Assembly (NCBI GenBank): GCA_021464415.1
Contig: CM038470.1
Location: forward strand, 8,754,394-8,818,393
DNA length: 64,000 bases
Direction of reading: 5' to 3'
Source: Lonicera japonica
Lineage: Eukaryota; Streptophyta; Magnoliopsida; Dipsacales; Caprifoliaceae
The notes under the pieces are model-generated. The model saw only the letters and a program-made list of their open reading frames with translations, did not search any database and was not told where the DNA came from. Shown piece after piece: positions 1-12,030 of this stretch (positions are counted from its first letter, which is position 1; every line of letters begins with the position of its first letter). The position numbers and the translations under genes are program-made.

Positions 1-685
1 AGACCAATTTTTTACTAAAATACTTCTCCATTCTATTTTGATATTTCAGAAAAGTTAAAAATGATATACTAAAATTAATTATATATTTTGAGATATCTTT
101 GGATATATAATAAAAAAAAATGGAGGCTGTGTTTCAAAAAAAAAATGAACGATAATGAAGAACGGCAGCCCAAAGAAAAAAGGAAAGAATGTGAAAACTT
201 ATTATACATTATAAACATCCACCTTCAATTTATAACACTAGTTACACAAAAACCCCGCACAAATATTGGAGACGCACCTCACCAACCATTGATTCCTTAG
301 CTTATATTACAACCCCTACCCTTAAATTTACATCCAGATTTACACAATGGCCCTTCAATTTTTCCTTCCCACACATAAACTCCTGTACTCTCTGAAATTT
401 TTTAAAAAGTCCAGGTGGGGCCATGGCCCCCACGTGGCTCTGCCCCTGATTACGGACTAATTCAGAATATTGTTGGAGTATTTGTTTGACGAAAAATGAA
501 TTGGCAAATAGCAGTGGTTGATAATCCTCGTGATGATCTAGAGATAATGTATTATAAGTATATTTTTCCCTCTTTTCATACATACATTCCATTTTTGCTT
601 TAATGTGGGCTACGAAAATAAGGGTTTATTGTTGATTGGTAATGAACCCTAGTTTTATGGTTTTAAATAGTAAAAATCCTAGAAT
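1..685. other. AT-rich flank of the Mutator-like pseudogene
   Basis: No gene is visible. The stretch probably contains the left, non-coding part of the Mutator-like element that follows, but I could not find a convincing terminal inverted repeat. Short ORFs here are not supported by any family resemblance. Confidence 0.4.
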
Positions 686-3402
686 ATGTGTTTCAATGTA
701 GGTTTGTGGGTGAGTCTGAATGTGGTTTTTTTGTTTTCATTTGTCGATTCTCTATTGTTCTCATTGCTTTATCATGGGGGGAAATTTGTGGACATAAAAC
801 GTAGAGTAGCACCTAAAGTGTATGTGGGTGGCTCAAGGTCGCAAATAGATTATCTCGATCCTGATAAGTTTTCGATAATCAAGATTGAAGATATTGTCAA
901 AGAGGTGGGATGAAAACCATTTTCTAAATGTTGGTTTAAAGTACCATGTTCGGACTTATGTGACGGGTTAAGGTTATTAGAGAAAGATAGAGATATTCTT
1001 GACATGATGGAATGGGTACCAACTTATAGGATGCTTGAGGTTTATTTGGAACATGATGAAACAGAGGGTGGTAGTGTGATGGGGGTGATGAAATAGAGGT
1101 TGAGGAAATAAGGGGTTTTGATGCTGAGTCTAGTGATGATAAGGCAGAGAAAAATGAAATCAGTGGTAAGAATGGAGAGGACTGCTTCTTTGAGGAAGAG
1201 TATGACTTTGGTGATGAAGAGTTGCTATTTGATACAAATGTTGATGGTGTTGGAATGCAAACTGGTGAAACAGGGGGAAATAAAATAACTGAGGGTGGTA
1301 AAACAAGGGGTAATGACACTTGTGATATAGGTTCAGATGATGAGCTTCGTAGTATCCATTGTTCTGACGATTAAGAAGAAGCTTTGAGCAGCAAACAAAG
1401 AGGTTCAAGGCATAGGTGGCCTGAGTTCAATCGTGAAAGGGATATGAATAACCATCATTTTGAGCTTGGCATGTTATTTGATTGTGCACAAGATTTTAGC
1501 GATGCTGTTAGGGAATAGGCAATCCTAAATAAGAAGGAGATTTCTTTTTATACAAATGAGAAGTGGAGGTTAAGAGTGAGGTCTAAAGCTCCATATAAGT
1601 GGATGGTGTATGCATCGAAGATGCAAAAGCATGATACTTTACAAGTGAAAACCATTATAAAGAAGCATACAAATTACAGGCCATGTTACTACAATCCTCA
1701 CTTGACATCAAAGTGGATTGCATGTAAATATGTGGAGACTATAAGGTGTAATCCTCATATTCCTTTGTTTGCACTTAAGTAAACAGTGAAAGGGGATCAC
1801 ACGGCAGCAGTTACTAAATCTCAAGTATTCAGAGCTAAGAAGAAAGCCCAAATACTTATTGAAGGTACCCATAAAGAACAATACAAGTTACTTTAGAGAT
1901 ATTGTATGGAGATCAAAAGAGCAATGCCACTTACCCCAATTGTTTTTCATAAGGAGGAAGCAACTAATGAAAATGGAGAACAAAGATTTAAAAGATTGTA
2001 CTATTGTCTTGGTCCACTAAAGAAGGGTTTTCTAGAGGGTTGTAAACACTTTATTGGAGTTGATGGATGTTTTTTAAAGGGACTTTACCCTAGGCAGTAG
2101 TTAACTGCTGTGGGAATAGATGGTAATAATGGAATATAATATATCCATTTGCTTATACTGTAGTGGAGAATGAGACCAAAAGCACTTAGAAATGGTTCTT
2201 GGAGTTGCTAAAAAGAGACATTGGAATTAAGAATATTGACACATACATTTTCATTTTAAATCAGCAAAAGGTATATTTATACACAGTTATACACAATTAT
2301 TATACACACAGTTATACAGTTATTTATACACATTTGATACACATACACAGTTACAATTACTTATTTTTCAATTGTATGAATGGCTTGATTCCAGCAATAA
2401 GGGATGTGATGCCAAATTGTCATCATAGGTTTTGTGTAAGACATCACCACAATAACTTCAAGAAGAAATACCTAGGTAAGGAATTTAAAGATTTGTTTTG
2501 GAGTATTGCCAAAGCAAGCACATTACCATTTTTCAATTAACGCATAGAAGAATTGAAAAAGAAAGATACGAATGCTCATGAATGGGTAATAAAAGGAGAG
2601 TCAGCTAAACATTGGTCAAGGTCACACTTTGCAACTTTACCAAGTGTGATATATTGATCAATAACCATTATGAAGTGTTCAATTCCTTTATACTTGAAGC
2701 TCGAGACAAACCAATTATATCACTAATGGAAAGAATTAGAAACATGTTAATGTTGAGGATTTGAAAAAATAGAGAAATGATGATGATAGAACCAAGTCCA
2801 TTGTGCCCAAAAATACATGAGAGATTGGACAAAATACAAAAAGAGTATACTAACTATATAGTTGGGTGGGGTGGAAGGTATAAGTTACAAGTTAGTGGCC
2901 CAAATGTCCAATTTACTGTTAACTTGATGGATAGAACTTATGCATGTAGGATATGGCAGCTTAGTGGGATACCATACCACCGTGTAGTTGTTGCTATATT
3001 GCATCAATATGATGATCCTGTTAAGTTTATTAATGCTTGGTTTTATAAGGATAAATATTTAAGGACCTATTCCAACCTCATCTCCCCAGTCAATGGTGTT
3101 GACCTTTGGCCCGAGTCTAGTAAAACCCCATTATTAGAACCATTTGTAGAAACTCAACCAGGTAGGCATAAAAAGAAAAGAAGACTAAAAGCAGGGAAAA
3201 GTGAATGATGGCAAACTGGGGAAGAATAAATATTCCATTACTTGTACCAATGTAGGAATGTAGGGCACAATAAAAGGACTTGTAAAAGGCAGTTAAATGC
3301 AAGTGGAAGTTCTTTAAGAGTAGCTAAAAAACGAAAGAACGAAGGTGCTGTGAACCAAGAAGCTCAGGATTTAAGTCAATCTCCACCAACCTCTTCAGTT
3401 TA
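686..3402 (+). pseudogene. Mutator-like (MULE) transposase, degenerate
   Basis: Remnant of a MULE transposase, the nuclear enzyme that cuts and pastes Mutator-type elements. In order: an N-terminal PB1-like domain (YHGGKFVD near 770, YVGG near 825), an acidic linker, the MuDR DNA-binding region (near 1430-1760), the transposase core with the hallmark GVDGCFLKG near 2060 and AVGIDGNNGI near 2110, the core part RDVMPNCHHRFCVRH near 2405, and a SWIM/CCHC-like tail (YACRIWQLSGIPYHR near 2940, then a CxxxGHNKRTC-like knuckle near 3250). In-frame stops occur near 1372, 1516, 1780, 1894, 2098 and elsewhere, so no protein can be made. Family assignment is secure from the ordered motifs; the element ends are not. 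Confidence 0.85.
2271..2381 (+). repeat. 111-bp insert of TACACAGTTA-like repeats inside the MULE core
   Basis: The transposase reading NQQK then GLIPAI is interrupted by 111 bp made largely of imperfect TACACAGTTATACAC repeats. The length is a multiple of three, so the frame is kept. It begins with GT like an intron but does not end in AG at the point where homology resumes. It may be a degraded intron or a microsatellite-like insertion. Confidence 0.5.
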
Positions 3403-5107
3403 AGATTAATTAGGACTATTTTTTTGTGAATTACAAGATGATTTGTATTGCACCTTTTTTTGTATGTAATGTAAGCAACTATTTTTTTAATGTGGTGTTT
3501 ATGTAATCCTCTAAGTCAATAGTGTTTTGTAATCCTTAATTAAGTAGATTATATGGTGTTATGGAATGTTAGGTAAATACATTGTATTGCTTCATTGCAC
3601 AGGAAATAAATGTTCACAAAATAGGGGAAATGAATTGCAATGTTACAAAAGGGGGAAATAGTAGCTTTGTGTCATAAAACAGGGGAAATAGCCACCATTA
3701 CTGGGGAAATGACACAAAGGTAAGTACCCTAAACTATTACATTCATTTTATTTCTTTCTTCTCCTCTTCCTCGGTTTGGCTCAATAAACACTATATTATG
3801 AACAAGCATATCATCAATGCAATACAAAAGAACTGATCCTTTCTTGTCATTCTTCCTCATTTTCCTTCAATTCCTTTATGCAATTTCGAGATCACCACAT
3901 CTTCCCATATGAAAAATCCACAACCACCGTTCTACATTATCAAAAGTTCTTGTTAACCTGATGAAGAAAATAGAAAACCAATATTTTTGTCAATTTACTT
4001 ACCACGTTGTTTAGACAAGTAAAGAACATTCTTCCTGAATTTTGAAAAATCCTGGATATTCGTAAAATAGCCCTTATTCCATAATAGCAATAGATATCCA
4101 TTTTAGATTAATTTGCAATGGATTTTGTATATTTTTTATCTGACTCTGTTTTGCCTCATTTGTTCAGTGTATATATATATATATATATATTTTCTTTTAT
4201 ACACAACTTGTGGAGCCAACTTGTAGACTAAAATGGAGGAAAATGTGAGCTAAGAGCTAAAATAACAATTTTCCCCCTTTTTAGAGCACATGTGCCTTGC
4301 ACATGTGTTATTTTCTGACTTTAATGGTGGAATATGGACGGAATGGTCACATTAAAACGCGTCATAAACTATAATGGGTAAATTAAGAAAAATAGAAAAT
4401 TAATGATTAAATCGAAACTCGGGGTAACGTTCAGTGCCCATTTTGGTTTTTTACTCTAGGATATATATATATATATAATAATACTTTATATGAGCAGTAA
4501 ACTGAGTTAATTTATTATATTAAAAATATACGTGAAAGAGAAAATTATTCAATATTTTTTAAAATAGTTATAAATTAATGCTCACTTACTTGAGGTTGAT
4601 AGTCATAAGTATTTTTTTTATTTTTTTAAGATAACATTACTTGCTATCTTTTGAGATAATGAGTTAAATAATAATTCTTTTAATGAGAAGTGCAAAATAT
4701 TTGAAACTAATTAAAGTCAAATATCGATATCATGTTATATATAATTGATTATTATATTCTTATCTTCACGAATATTGACATTCGTTTTTATAAACTTTGT
4801 AAAACTACTAACTTTTATGTTTAAGAATTTATTACATATTAATTTTTATGGCGTATTCTAATCGTATTGTATCCTAGTATTTTTTAAATTTTATGTATCC
4901 CCGTGTTGGTGTTTGTATCGCATACCCATATCCGTATCCATGCTTCTTAACGTTTGACAGACCGTAGACGGAGGGAGTATTTGCTTTTCCTTTTTCTTTC
5001 TTTTAATTCAAGAATTTCATAATGTTAATAATTAAATAATATAAAATAATTATAAATGATATTTTGGTGGGATTGTTCTTACAATAAAGGATCATTTTTT
5101 TAGATAC
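3403..5107. other. Intergenic, no gene
   Basis: AT-rich sequence without coding potential. It contains (AT)n runs near 4169-4191 and 4461-4477, three short GGGGAAAT-type repeats at 3640-3715, and a lone Stowaway-type terminus (GACGGAGGGAGTA) at 4968-4980 with no partner end nearby. Confidence 0.5.
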
Positions 5108-5598
5108 TTAAAGTATCTCCAACGAGCTTTTATAATTTTGTTTTATCTAAAATTTACAAAATTTGTAAAATATTTTATCTCCAACAATCTTTTAAGTTTG
5201 CAGTTTGTGTAAAACAAATGTGCAAAATACACCTCCAATTTACACTACCACATTAGCATTCTCTATTCTCAAAACTTTTATAAAACTTTAAAATATAATA
5301 ATTTTTAATATAAAATATATATTTTAATTAAAATTTCATATTTAAAATCTACTTGTTGAGATCTACAAAACAAGATTCATTGTTATGATAAAATTATGTA
5401 TAAAAAATTCAAAAACTAATATTAAATTATGTAAATTAACAACATGTGTTGAAATCCTAGTGGTTATTTCAAATTTTACACAATTTTGCAAAATTACTAC
5501 TGAAGTACAATTTTTTATACTTTAAGTTTTGTGTAAAAGTGGGTTGACATATTAAATTTACACCTTAATATTTACACAACTGTTGGAGATACTTTTAG
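5108..5598. mobile_element. MITE with TIR AAAGTATCTCCAAC
   Basis: The termini are inverted copies of AAAGTATCTCCAAC (left near 5110-5123, right GTTGGAGATACTTTT at 5582-5596), enclosing about 490 bp of AT-rich non-coding DNA. The 'tctccaac' terminus is common among plant non-autonomous DNA elements. The superfamily is uncertain because no clean target duplication was found. Confidence 0.6.
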
Positions 5599-6373
5599 TT
5601 AAAAGGATAGCTTTTGTAATGAAGGATAATTTTTTAAATCAATAATAAAATATTAATTATTTTATTATTTTAATTAATTAAATTAATAAAATTAAATTCA
5701 AACCAATTCAAATATATATCACAAGAAATTCAAACAAGAAGATAACATACAAATTATTTAAAAAAAGTCAAAGAATGTAAATGTCTCAAACTAACTAGAT
5801 ATAATATGATACCGAAGTTGTAAATGTCTGATTCAAAATTCTTTTATAATAACAGTTAAGTTATGTTCTTCTAATTAAATTTTTAGTAGACATTAAATTA
5901 CATCCTTTCAATTTATTGTCAGATATATTAAACTCACATCTTTTCTATGTTTTGCTAGATATATTGAGTAACATTTTTTTCCAATTTTCATGAAGACATA
6001 TTAAGTTATCTTATTAAGCCTCTATTTTTTGAAGTGGAACTTTTTTTTTTTATTTTAAATCATAGATTGGGCCAATTGAGTATTACCTTAAAAAGTTTAA
6101 GGTTTAATATGTTTCTCGTATACGAACTCATTATCGATCACTCCAAGGTTTAAAAAAATTTCTCACGCTACATATTACCTTTTCCTATTTTTTATTTCCA
6201 AATCTTACAATGTTGTTCGTACTCCAATGCATCAATCTTCAACTTCGCAACTTAATCGGGATACATCTACTTTGGGGGATATCCTATTGTTATCATCAGA
6301 TGCCCACGCTGTTGTTATTTCTATTTTTTGGTGGTATGAATTAGTATTGATCGAAGCTTCGTTTTTGTTCTTA
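5599..6373. other. Intergenic, no gene
   Basis: AT-rich DNA with no ORF or RNA gene that I recognise. The ORF that begins at 6227 runs into the hairpin array and is not a gene. Confidence 0.5.
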
Positions 6374-6418
6374 ATGTTGTGTTTGGCACTTTGGCTTGTA
6401 ATTCATGCAAGCAGTAAA

Positions 6419-6710
6419 GGTGCAAAGTTGTTATTGCAGCAAAGCAGTGTACTCGGATTTGGGTGCAAAGTTGTTATTGCAACAAAGCAGTGTACTCGAA
6501 TTTGGGTGCAAAGTTATTATTGCACCAAAGTAGTGAGGGTGCAAAGTTGTTATTGCAACAAAGCAGTGTACTCGGAATTGGGTGCAAAGTTGTTATTGCA
6601 CCAAAACAGTGTACTCGAATTAGGTGCAATATGCATATTGCAACGGGGTGCAAAATCAGTTTTGCACCAGGCAGAACACCCAGAATGAGGTGCAAAACTG
6701 TTTTTGCACC
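6419..6710. repeat. Array of eight hairpin units, about 43-bp period
   Basis: Eight copies of a GGTGCAAAG..TTGCACC-type palindrome start at about 6419, 6462, 6505, 6538, 6581, 6623, 6647 and 6689. Most are spaced by a 43-bp unit that also contains AAAGCAGTGTACTCGRATT. The last two (TGCAAAATCAGTTTTGCA and TGCAAAACTGTTTTTGCA) form near-perfect stems. Overlapping ORFs here simply read through the repeat. Confidence 0.85.
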
Positions 6711-6750
6711 TGGGCGGATAAAAGGTAAATTGTCTTGTTTTTTTACTTGG

Positions 6751-6757
6751 TATAAAT
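6751..6757 (+). promoter_or_regulatory. TATA box of the probable LTR
   Basis: TATAAATA lies 40 bp after the hairpin array, as expected for a U3 core promoter driving transcription rightward. Confidence 0.5.
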
Positions 6758-7205
6758 AGAAAGGCTTATTTCTATTTTTGTAAGACTTGAAAGAGATTTG
6801 TCTTGTTATAGTGAAAAAGAGAAAAAACAAGTGTTTAGTTAGAGTTTAGCTAATGTGAGAGGTGATCTTTAGAGGTTTGTTTCATTGATCTAGAGTAAGG
6901 ATTATTGTGAGAGAATTTGTGTAAGTTCTTGGTTATCAATAAAGTTGTTCCCTCTTGGTGGAAGACCCAAAGGGTTCCACAAAATACCGTGTGTTCTTTC
7001 TTGCTTTGTTTTGCTCTTGATTGTCATTGCTATTTATCTTTTATCTATATTTGTTTGAGTTTGTGTTGGCCATACTTAGTTTGAGCAAAGATCTTATTGC
7101 TTGACTATTTCCGCCCGCCAAGTGTTTGTGAAAATTCCCAAAAGGGATTTTTCGGGTTTATTGGTGAATTTGGGACTTGATTATTGTTCACATGTTCAGA
7201 ACACT

Positions 7206-7930
7206 TAATCATATTAATCTACAAGAGTTTGTTTAAAAGCATTTATATTGTTTAATTCATTGATGCTTTATTCATATGCAACAGTTGTTACAGATCTATA
7301 TACATTATTCCAAATTGTTGATTGTGTGGAGTGAATGCATGTGAGTATCAAAAATCTCATTTAGTTGAACCATTATGGGCATGTGTCATCGGGATTTTGA
7401 ATAAGAAAACCTTTTTCTTCTTCACCTCCATCTATCATTTTATTATTTTTGTTAATTTCATCATTTTATATGTTAGTTTATGTACATTAAATCTATGAAC
7501 ATCCCTTATAATCAATCCATATAATTAGGTCTAATCGTATTTTGCTCATCCATCGCGTACTCATTTTTTTTTTCCAATTTTGTTTAAAGAGATATTTTTC
7601 GTAATCACACAGACATATTGCAACATATATATTGAACATGCAAAATATGCATGTGTAACTGTAACACATCATGCCGAGTATTTTTTCCGAGTTAATGTCG
7701 AAATTAGCTCAAACAATACACCGTACATTTACATTACTGAAAATTTGAACATGTGTCGCTATTTGTCGGTTCAGTCCTCGCTTCAGTATTTTACTGAAAA
7801 TTTTTAGCCCTTGGATCTACATGTACAGAGAAATGGTGGACTAACTGAAACACAATTAGATTAATGACGGAATTAAACTTTATTAGCCCTAAATTCTTTA
7901 TTCAAAAGAATATTAAAAATCAACGGTATG
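7206..7930. other. Intergenic, no gene
   Basis: No coding or RNA feature supported. The 75-codon ORF at 7580-7807 has no recognisable motif. Confidence 0.5.
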
Positions 7931-8184
7931 GGTGGTGATATTGGCACTCAAAAAAAATACTTGATGGCACTTTCACTTTCATTCAATTCTTCACAACCGA
8001 GTAAAGTAAATGTTAATCGGTTGTAAATAGCCAAAAATAAATTTGATTATACTTTACTCGATGGTCAAGAGCCGAGTATATAAACTTATACTCGACCCTC
8101 AAGAACCGAGTAACAGACACTTTACTCAGTTAGAAAAGATTAAGTGAAAGTGTTACCAAATATTTTTAGGTTACCAATATATCC
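7931..8184. mobile_element. Fold-back MITE with ACTCGG hairpins
   Basis: The left arm (GGTGGTGATATTGGCACTCA onward) and the right arm (ending TTACCAATATATCC) are imperfect inverted copies over about 45 bp, including GGCACTTTCACTT and AAGTGAAAGTGTTACC. The interior carries repeated ACTCGGT/ACCGAGT half-sites. It lies between the probable LTR and the carrier gene. Confidence 0.6.
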
Positions 8185-8645
8185 ACTCTTTATCAACCAT
8201 GTCTAGTGTTTCCCAAATTCGTTTTACATAAGTCAAGTTATCAAGACATGTTGTATGTTACAAGGCTCTAATTAATGATTTAAAGTTTAATCTAATGAGT
8301 GACCAAAATCCGATCAAAGCACTGTAATAAAAGATTATATGCCTTTTAAACAAGACTAACTGGCTAGAGAGGTTTTTTTTAACAAACACTAGGTAAATTT
8401 AACCCATTAGTTCTGACTTTGGAAATACTCCCACCATTTCAAATTCGGATAAATACTTTTTGCATTCGGAATGTCACATATTTACCGAATTTCATAATGT
8501 AAAATAAATTGCTAATTCTGGTCGAGCACACACAGCATCAACTGAAAATTCAAGTAGGCAACTAATTCTGGTCCACAAAACCCCTATGAAACCCAAGAGG
8601 GGGGAGACTAGTGAAACACACGATAATTTTAAAAATTATTCAGCA

Positions 8646-8834
8646 TCATAAATTCCATTTTATAGTAACATAAAAAATAAAAATAAAAATAAAAATAATT
8701 AATTTAAGTGAAAAGACGAAAAGTAAGTTGAAGTATACGGTGAGATTGAATCACAGCATCTTTCAACTTATTTTTCATCTTTCAATTAAATTGATAAATT
8801 TTTATTTATTTTTCATGTTGCTATCGAATTGAAC
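8646..8834. mobile_element. Degenerate Tourist-like MITE downstream of the carrier gene
   Basis: Diverged, internally shortened relative of the element at 24403-24710. Shared stretches include TAGTAACATAAAAAATAAAA on the left, AAGTTGAAGTATACGGTGAG in the middle and TTTTCATGTTGCTATCGAAT on the right. It sits about 80 bp past the carrier stop codon and may contribute to its 3' UTR. Confidence 0.6.
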
Positions 8835-8917
8835 CATTGAGAACGAAAACCACCTCCATATAAATCCCAGTACTTTCGATAATACCTAAAATCTTCGTCA
8901 TTATCAAGGTGGTAATA

Positions 8918-11900
8918 TTAACTACCACCACCAGATCCGTATTTCTTGCCCAAAAGAACGAGCTGCAATTTGTCGTAACCGGCAAGCACGCCTGCACCAG
9001 CAACAGCACGGAGGATGTTTGCTCCGGCACCCTTGAAGAGCGATTTAGCCCCTTCTTTCTTCACAATCTGGGAGAACGCATCCAAAGAGCTCTTATACTT
9101 TACGGCTTCGCCAGATGTCATCATCATCCTTCTTCTCACCGTATCAATTGGGTAAGAAGCAAGGCCAGCTCCAATGGTGATACCCCATCCCAGAAAGAAA
9201 CTTGCCAGGAAACTATCCTGCATGTAACCAACCAAACCCACATTACATATATGGCCAGCAACAACAAAATGGTACCAGATTTGCACAGTGCTTGAAATAC
9301 ATGCATAAAGCACTACCCAGAGAGATGGTTTGAATCTACTGCGCTAGCCGCACCAGATAAGGCTTACTCCAATCCCGTCTTCGGAGTAGTCACATATAAG
9401 CAACACCCGTATAGGATTAGACTGGAATACATCACCTAGGTTGAATTGTTTTACCCATGTTTTGTGGGATTAGATGCCACTTCAGGATAGGTTATCAGCC
9501 CTTAAGAGCATTCATAGCTCTAGCAGAGCCTAATTTGTTTTTCGTAACTAGTATAAGGAGTGACATAGATAAAAGATGTCCAGCTAATGGTTGAGCATCG
9601 AAATGTAAATCTGTTGTCCGTTAGGTTCCAGCCAGAAAACAGATATCCGTCTAACAGGTTCCAACAAATACTTGTTAACCCTTTGAAATGTCTGTGTGAT
9701 AATGAACTTAATTGAGCGTAACTTGAGTTTATCTTTTGCCTAATATAATACGTCATAGTATCACAGGACAAGTTTATCCTAAAGATTTAGACTGCTGTCG
9801 AATATCGACACTCTTATATCCAATCTAGACCAACACCAAACAAAAGACACGATATCATCATATCACGCCAACTCATCCTACATGTCAAACACACTGGTTC
9901 TTAGACTACAACACCACTCCTCCATGATTTGTTAGATACTTATATCCAAAATGAAGTCATTTTCAGATTATGAACATAACGGAAGAGGGCGTGGAGTTTT
10001 TGATATTCTTCGTAACAGACTAAACGTAAGGAATTGTCCATCAAATCTGTTAGTAGGGGCCTACAAGCACGCGTTGCCTGTCCCTAGCTTGATCAGCTTT
10101 CTAGAAAGGGAACTCACCAATTAGAGCTTAAAGAAACAAATTATGAAAGGACCAGAGTTTAAGTCTAAATAATTTCACTTACCTGCAAGTTTCCAAGCAG
10201 AACGACAGGTTTCAGAGAATCATACATCCCAAAATAGAGCCCACGGTAGACTATAATTCCCAAACATGAGATATTAAATCCACGATAAAGACCGGCAATG
10301 CCATCAGTTTTGAGGGTTTTCTTGTAAACATCAATTAAACCATTAAACTGCCTTTCACCGCCCTTTGTAGCAGACTTGCCATCATTAGCTAAACGTGTTC
10401 GGGCATAATCCAGGGAATAAACAAACAGAGAGGATGCGGCCCCAGCAGCACTCCCTGATGCTAAGTTTCCGGCAAACCATTTCCAGTAGCCATCCCTGTC
10501 TTTCTTGAAATTAAAGAGCGCCTTGAAGTAATCTTTGAAAGCAAAGTTCAGGGCCTGAAAACATATACAGCTACTTAGAACTTGAAATACGAAAATGTGC
10601 CCAGAAAAAAAAAATAGAAAATTCTACAACTGACCCATTAAGACATTGTGTTACATTCAAGCTATCTACATACAACTTGTAGCACACTCAATGCATTTGT
10701 AATATTATAGCAAGTAGTTCCCGGAAGCATGTGGATCATCAGAACACTTAAAGAATGGTGTTTGGTTTAGTGATTAAGATGTGTTCTGTGTGGTAAAGGT
10801 CATGGTTCGAACCCTAATTCAAGTATTATTTATTTTCTAAAAGAAAGGTAACTTGGTAATTTCATGTACATGCCAAGTCTTCGTGCATTTTGATATAATC
10901 TTAATGTAATATAAATTGGCAATAAACCAAACCACATTTACAAGCTAGCAGGACAAGATAATTTTAACAAGAAATCCATAACAGAACGAATGATGTGGTC
11001 TAAACTCTAAATTATAAGGATAATGATAGAAACACAAATGGTAGGCAGAAATTTCAAGCACAAAATGATGTGTCATTAATGTGATTTGTCAGTAAATGTG
11101 GTAGGACGCACTTGCAAATAAGAAACATCATCTAACCATTAAAAACACTTTTTTAACTATTTTATGTATGCATTATTCTTTAAACGATGACAAATTGAAT
11201 CCAATTGTACAAAGTCCAAACCATTGTTTTCTACAACCTTTTGATAAGGCTCATTTTTCCCTATTCTATTTAGGCTTGTCAACAAATTACGGATCGGATA
11301 TGAAGCGGATCATGCCTTATCCAAATCCGATCCGACTGGCAATACACCAAAGCCACTCCGTTAATCTAGTGGACATGTAAAATACTAATCCATATCTGAC
11401 TAATTAAACGGACTAGATCCAGATCGTATTTGGAATAAAATTCAATCCATTGACAGCCCTTATTCTATCATGTGCGTGTTAACAAGCATTATATATATGC
11501 ACCTACATTTTCACAAATAAGGAGCAGAAATAAGGACTAGTGCAATACTAACGAATAAGTGCAAGTATATTGACCTGGGTGGGGAAGTATCTGATCACAT
11601 TAGTATAGTTGCTTCTCCAAAGAGAGAGAATGCCCTCATCTTTTACACTCCTGACAAGGCAATCAGTAATTCCCTTGTATGGCTCAGATAGTCGACCAGT
11701 TTTGAGCATCTCGTCCTGATTTTGAATCAAAAGCTTAACTCGCTCAAGTGGAGCAGCTGCCGTTTTAGAGATGGCGCCAGAAACTCCTCCCATGAGGAAA
11801 TCCACCATGAAACCACCTAGACCTTTTTCCGAAGGAGCTTGTATGTAAACAAGAGATGGAGGCGATACAAGTTCCAAATAAGGACTTTGGAAAGCTCCAT

Positions 11901-12030
11901 TTACATATGCACCATTAACATTGGATAAGCTAGTGTTCCTCAAGGGCACATTAGGAGCAAGACGAGATAAGAGATACGACTGAGCATGAATCTTTTGAAA
12001 AACAGACGGATGCTGTGATCCATCTGCCAT
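8918..12030 (-). CDS. AAC: Mitochondrial ADP,ATP carrier protein (intact copy)
   Basis: Exchanges matrix ATP for cytosolic ADP across the mitochondrial inner membrane. Three coding exons on the minus strand: 11575-12030, 10183-10554 and 8918-9217 (456+372+300 nt, 375 aa, open throughout, GT-AG introns). The first roughly 75 residues form the plant-type N-terminal extension. Carrier repeat motifs are PLERVK in repeat 1, SLDYAR in repeat 2 and [11 protein letters not shown] at about residues 299-309, the last being the ADP/ATP carrier signature; NVIRYFPTQ is intact. An oddity is WRSNY where this family normally has WRGNx. A 5' UTR intron (12053-12975) precedes the ATG. A broken tandem duplicate lies at 22791-25471. 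Function is known from the family; expression is inferred. Confidence 0.93.

Larger units (their letters stand above)
6374..7205 (+). mobile_element. Probable solo LTR (Copia-like), boundaries approximate
   Basis: The block has the layout of an LTR: a repeat-rich upstream part (6419-6710), a TATA box at 6751, a GC-poor transcribed leader, and a downstream stretch with AATAAAG at about 6940 followed by motifs resembling the R/U5 part of plant Copia LTRs (ATTTCCGCCCGCCAAGTGTT near 7108). No gag, pol, primer-binding site or second LTR is present, which suggests a solo LTR. Exact TG...CA ends and target duplication could not be fixed. Confidence 0.4.

Noticed and set aside
6227..6759. Overlapping ORFs of 153, 98 and 118 codons
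   Set aside because: All read through the hairpin repeat array, which is open in several frames because of its period; none has a domain.
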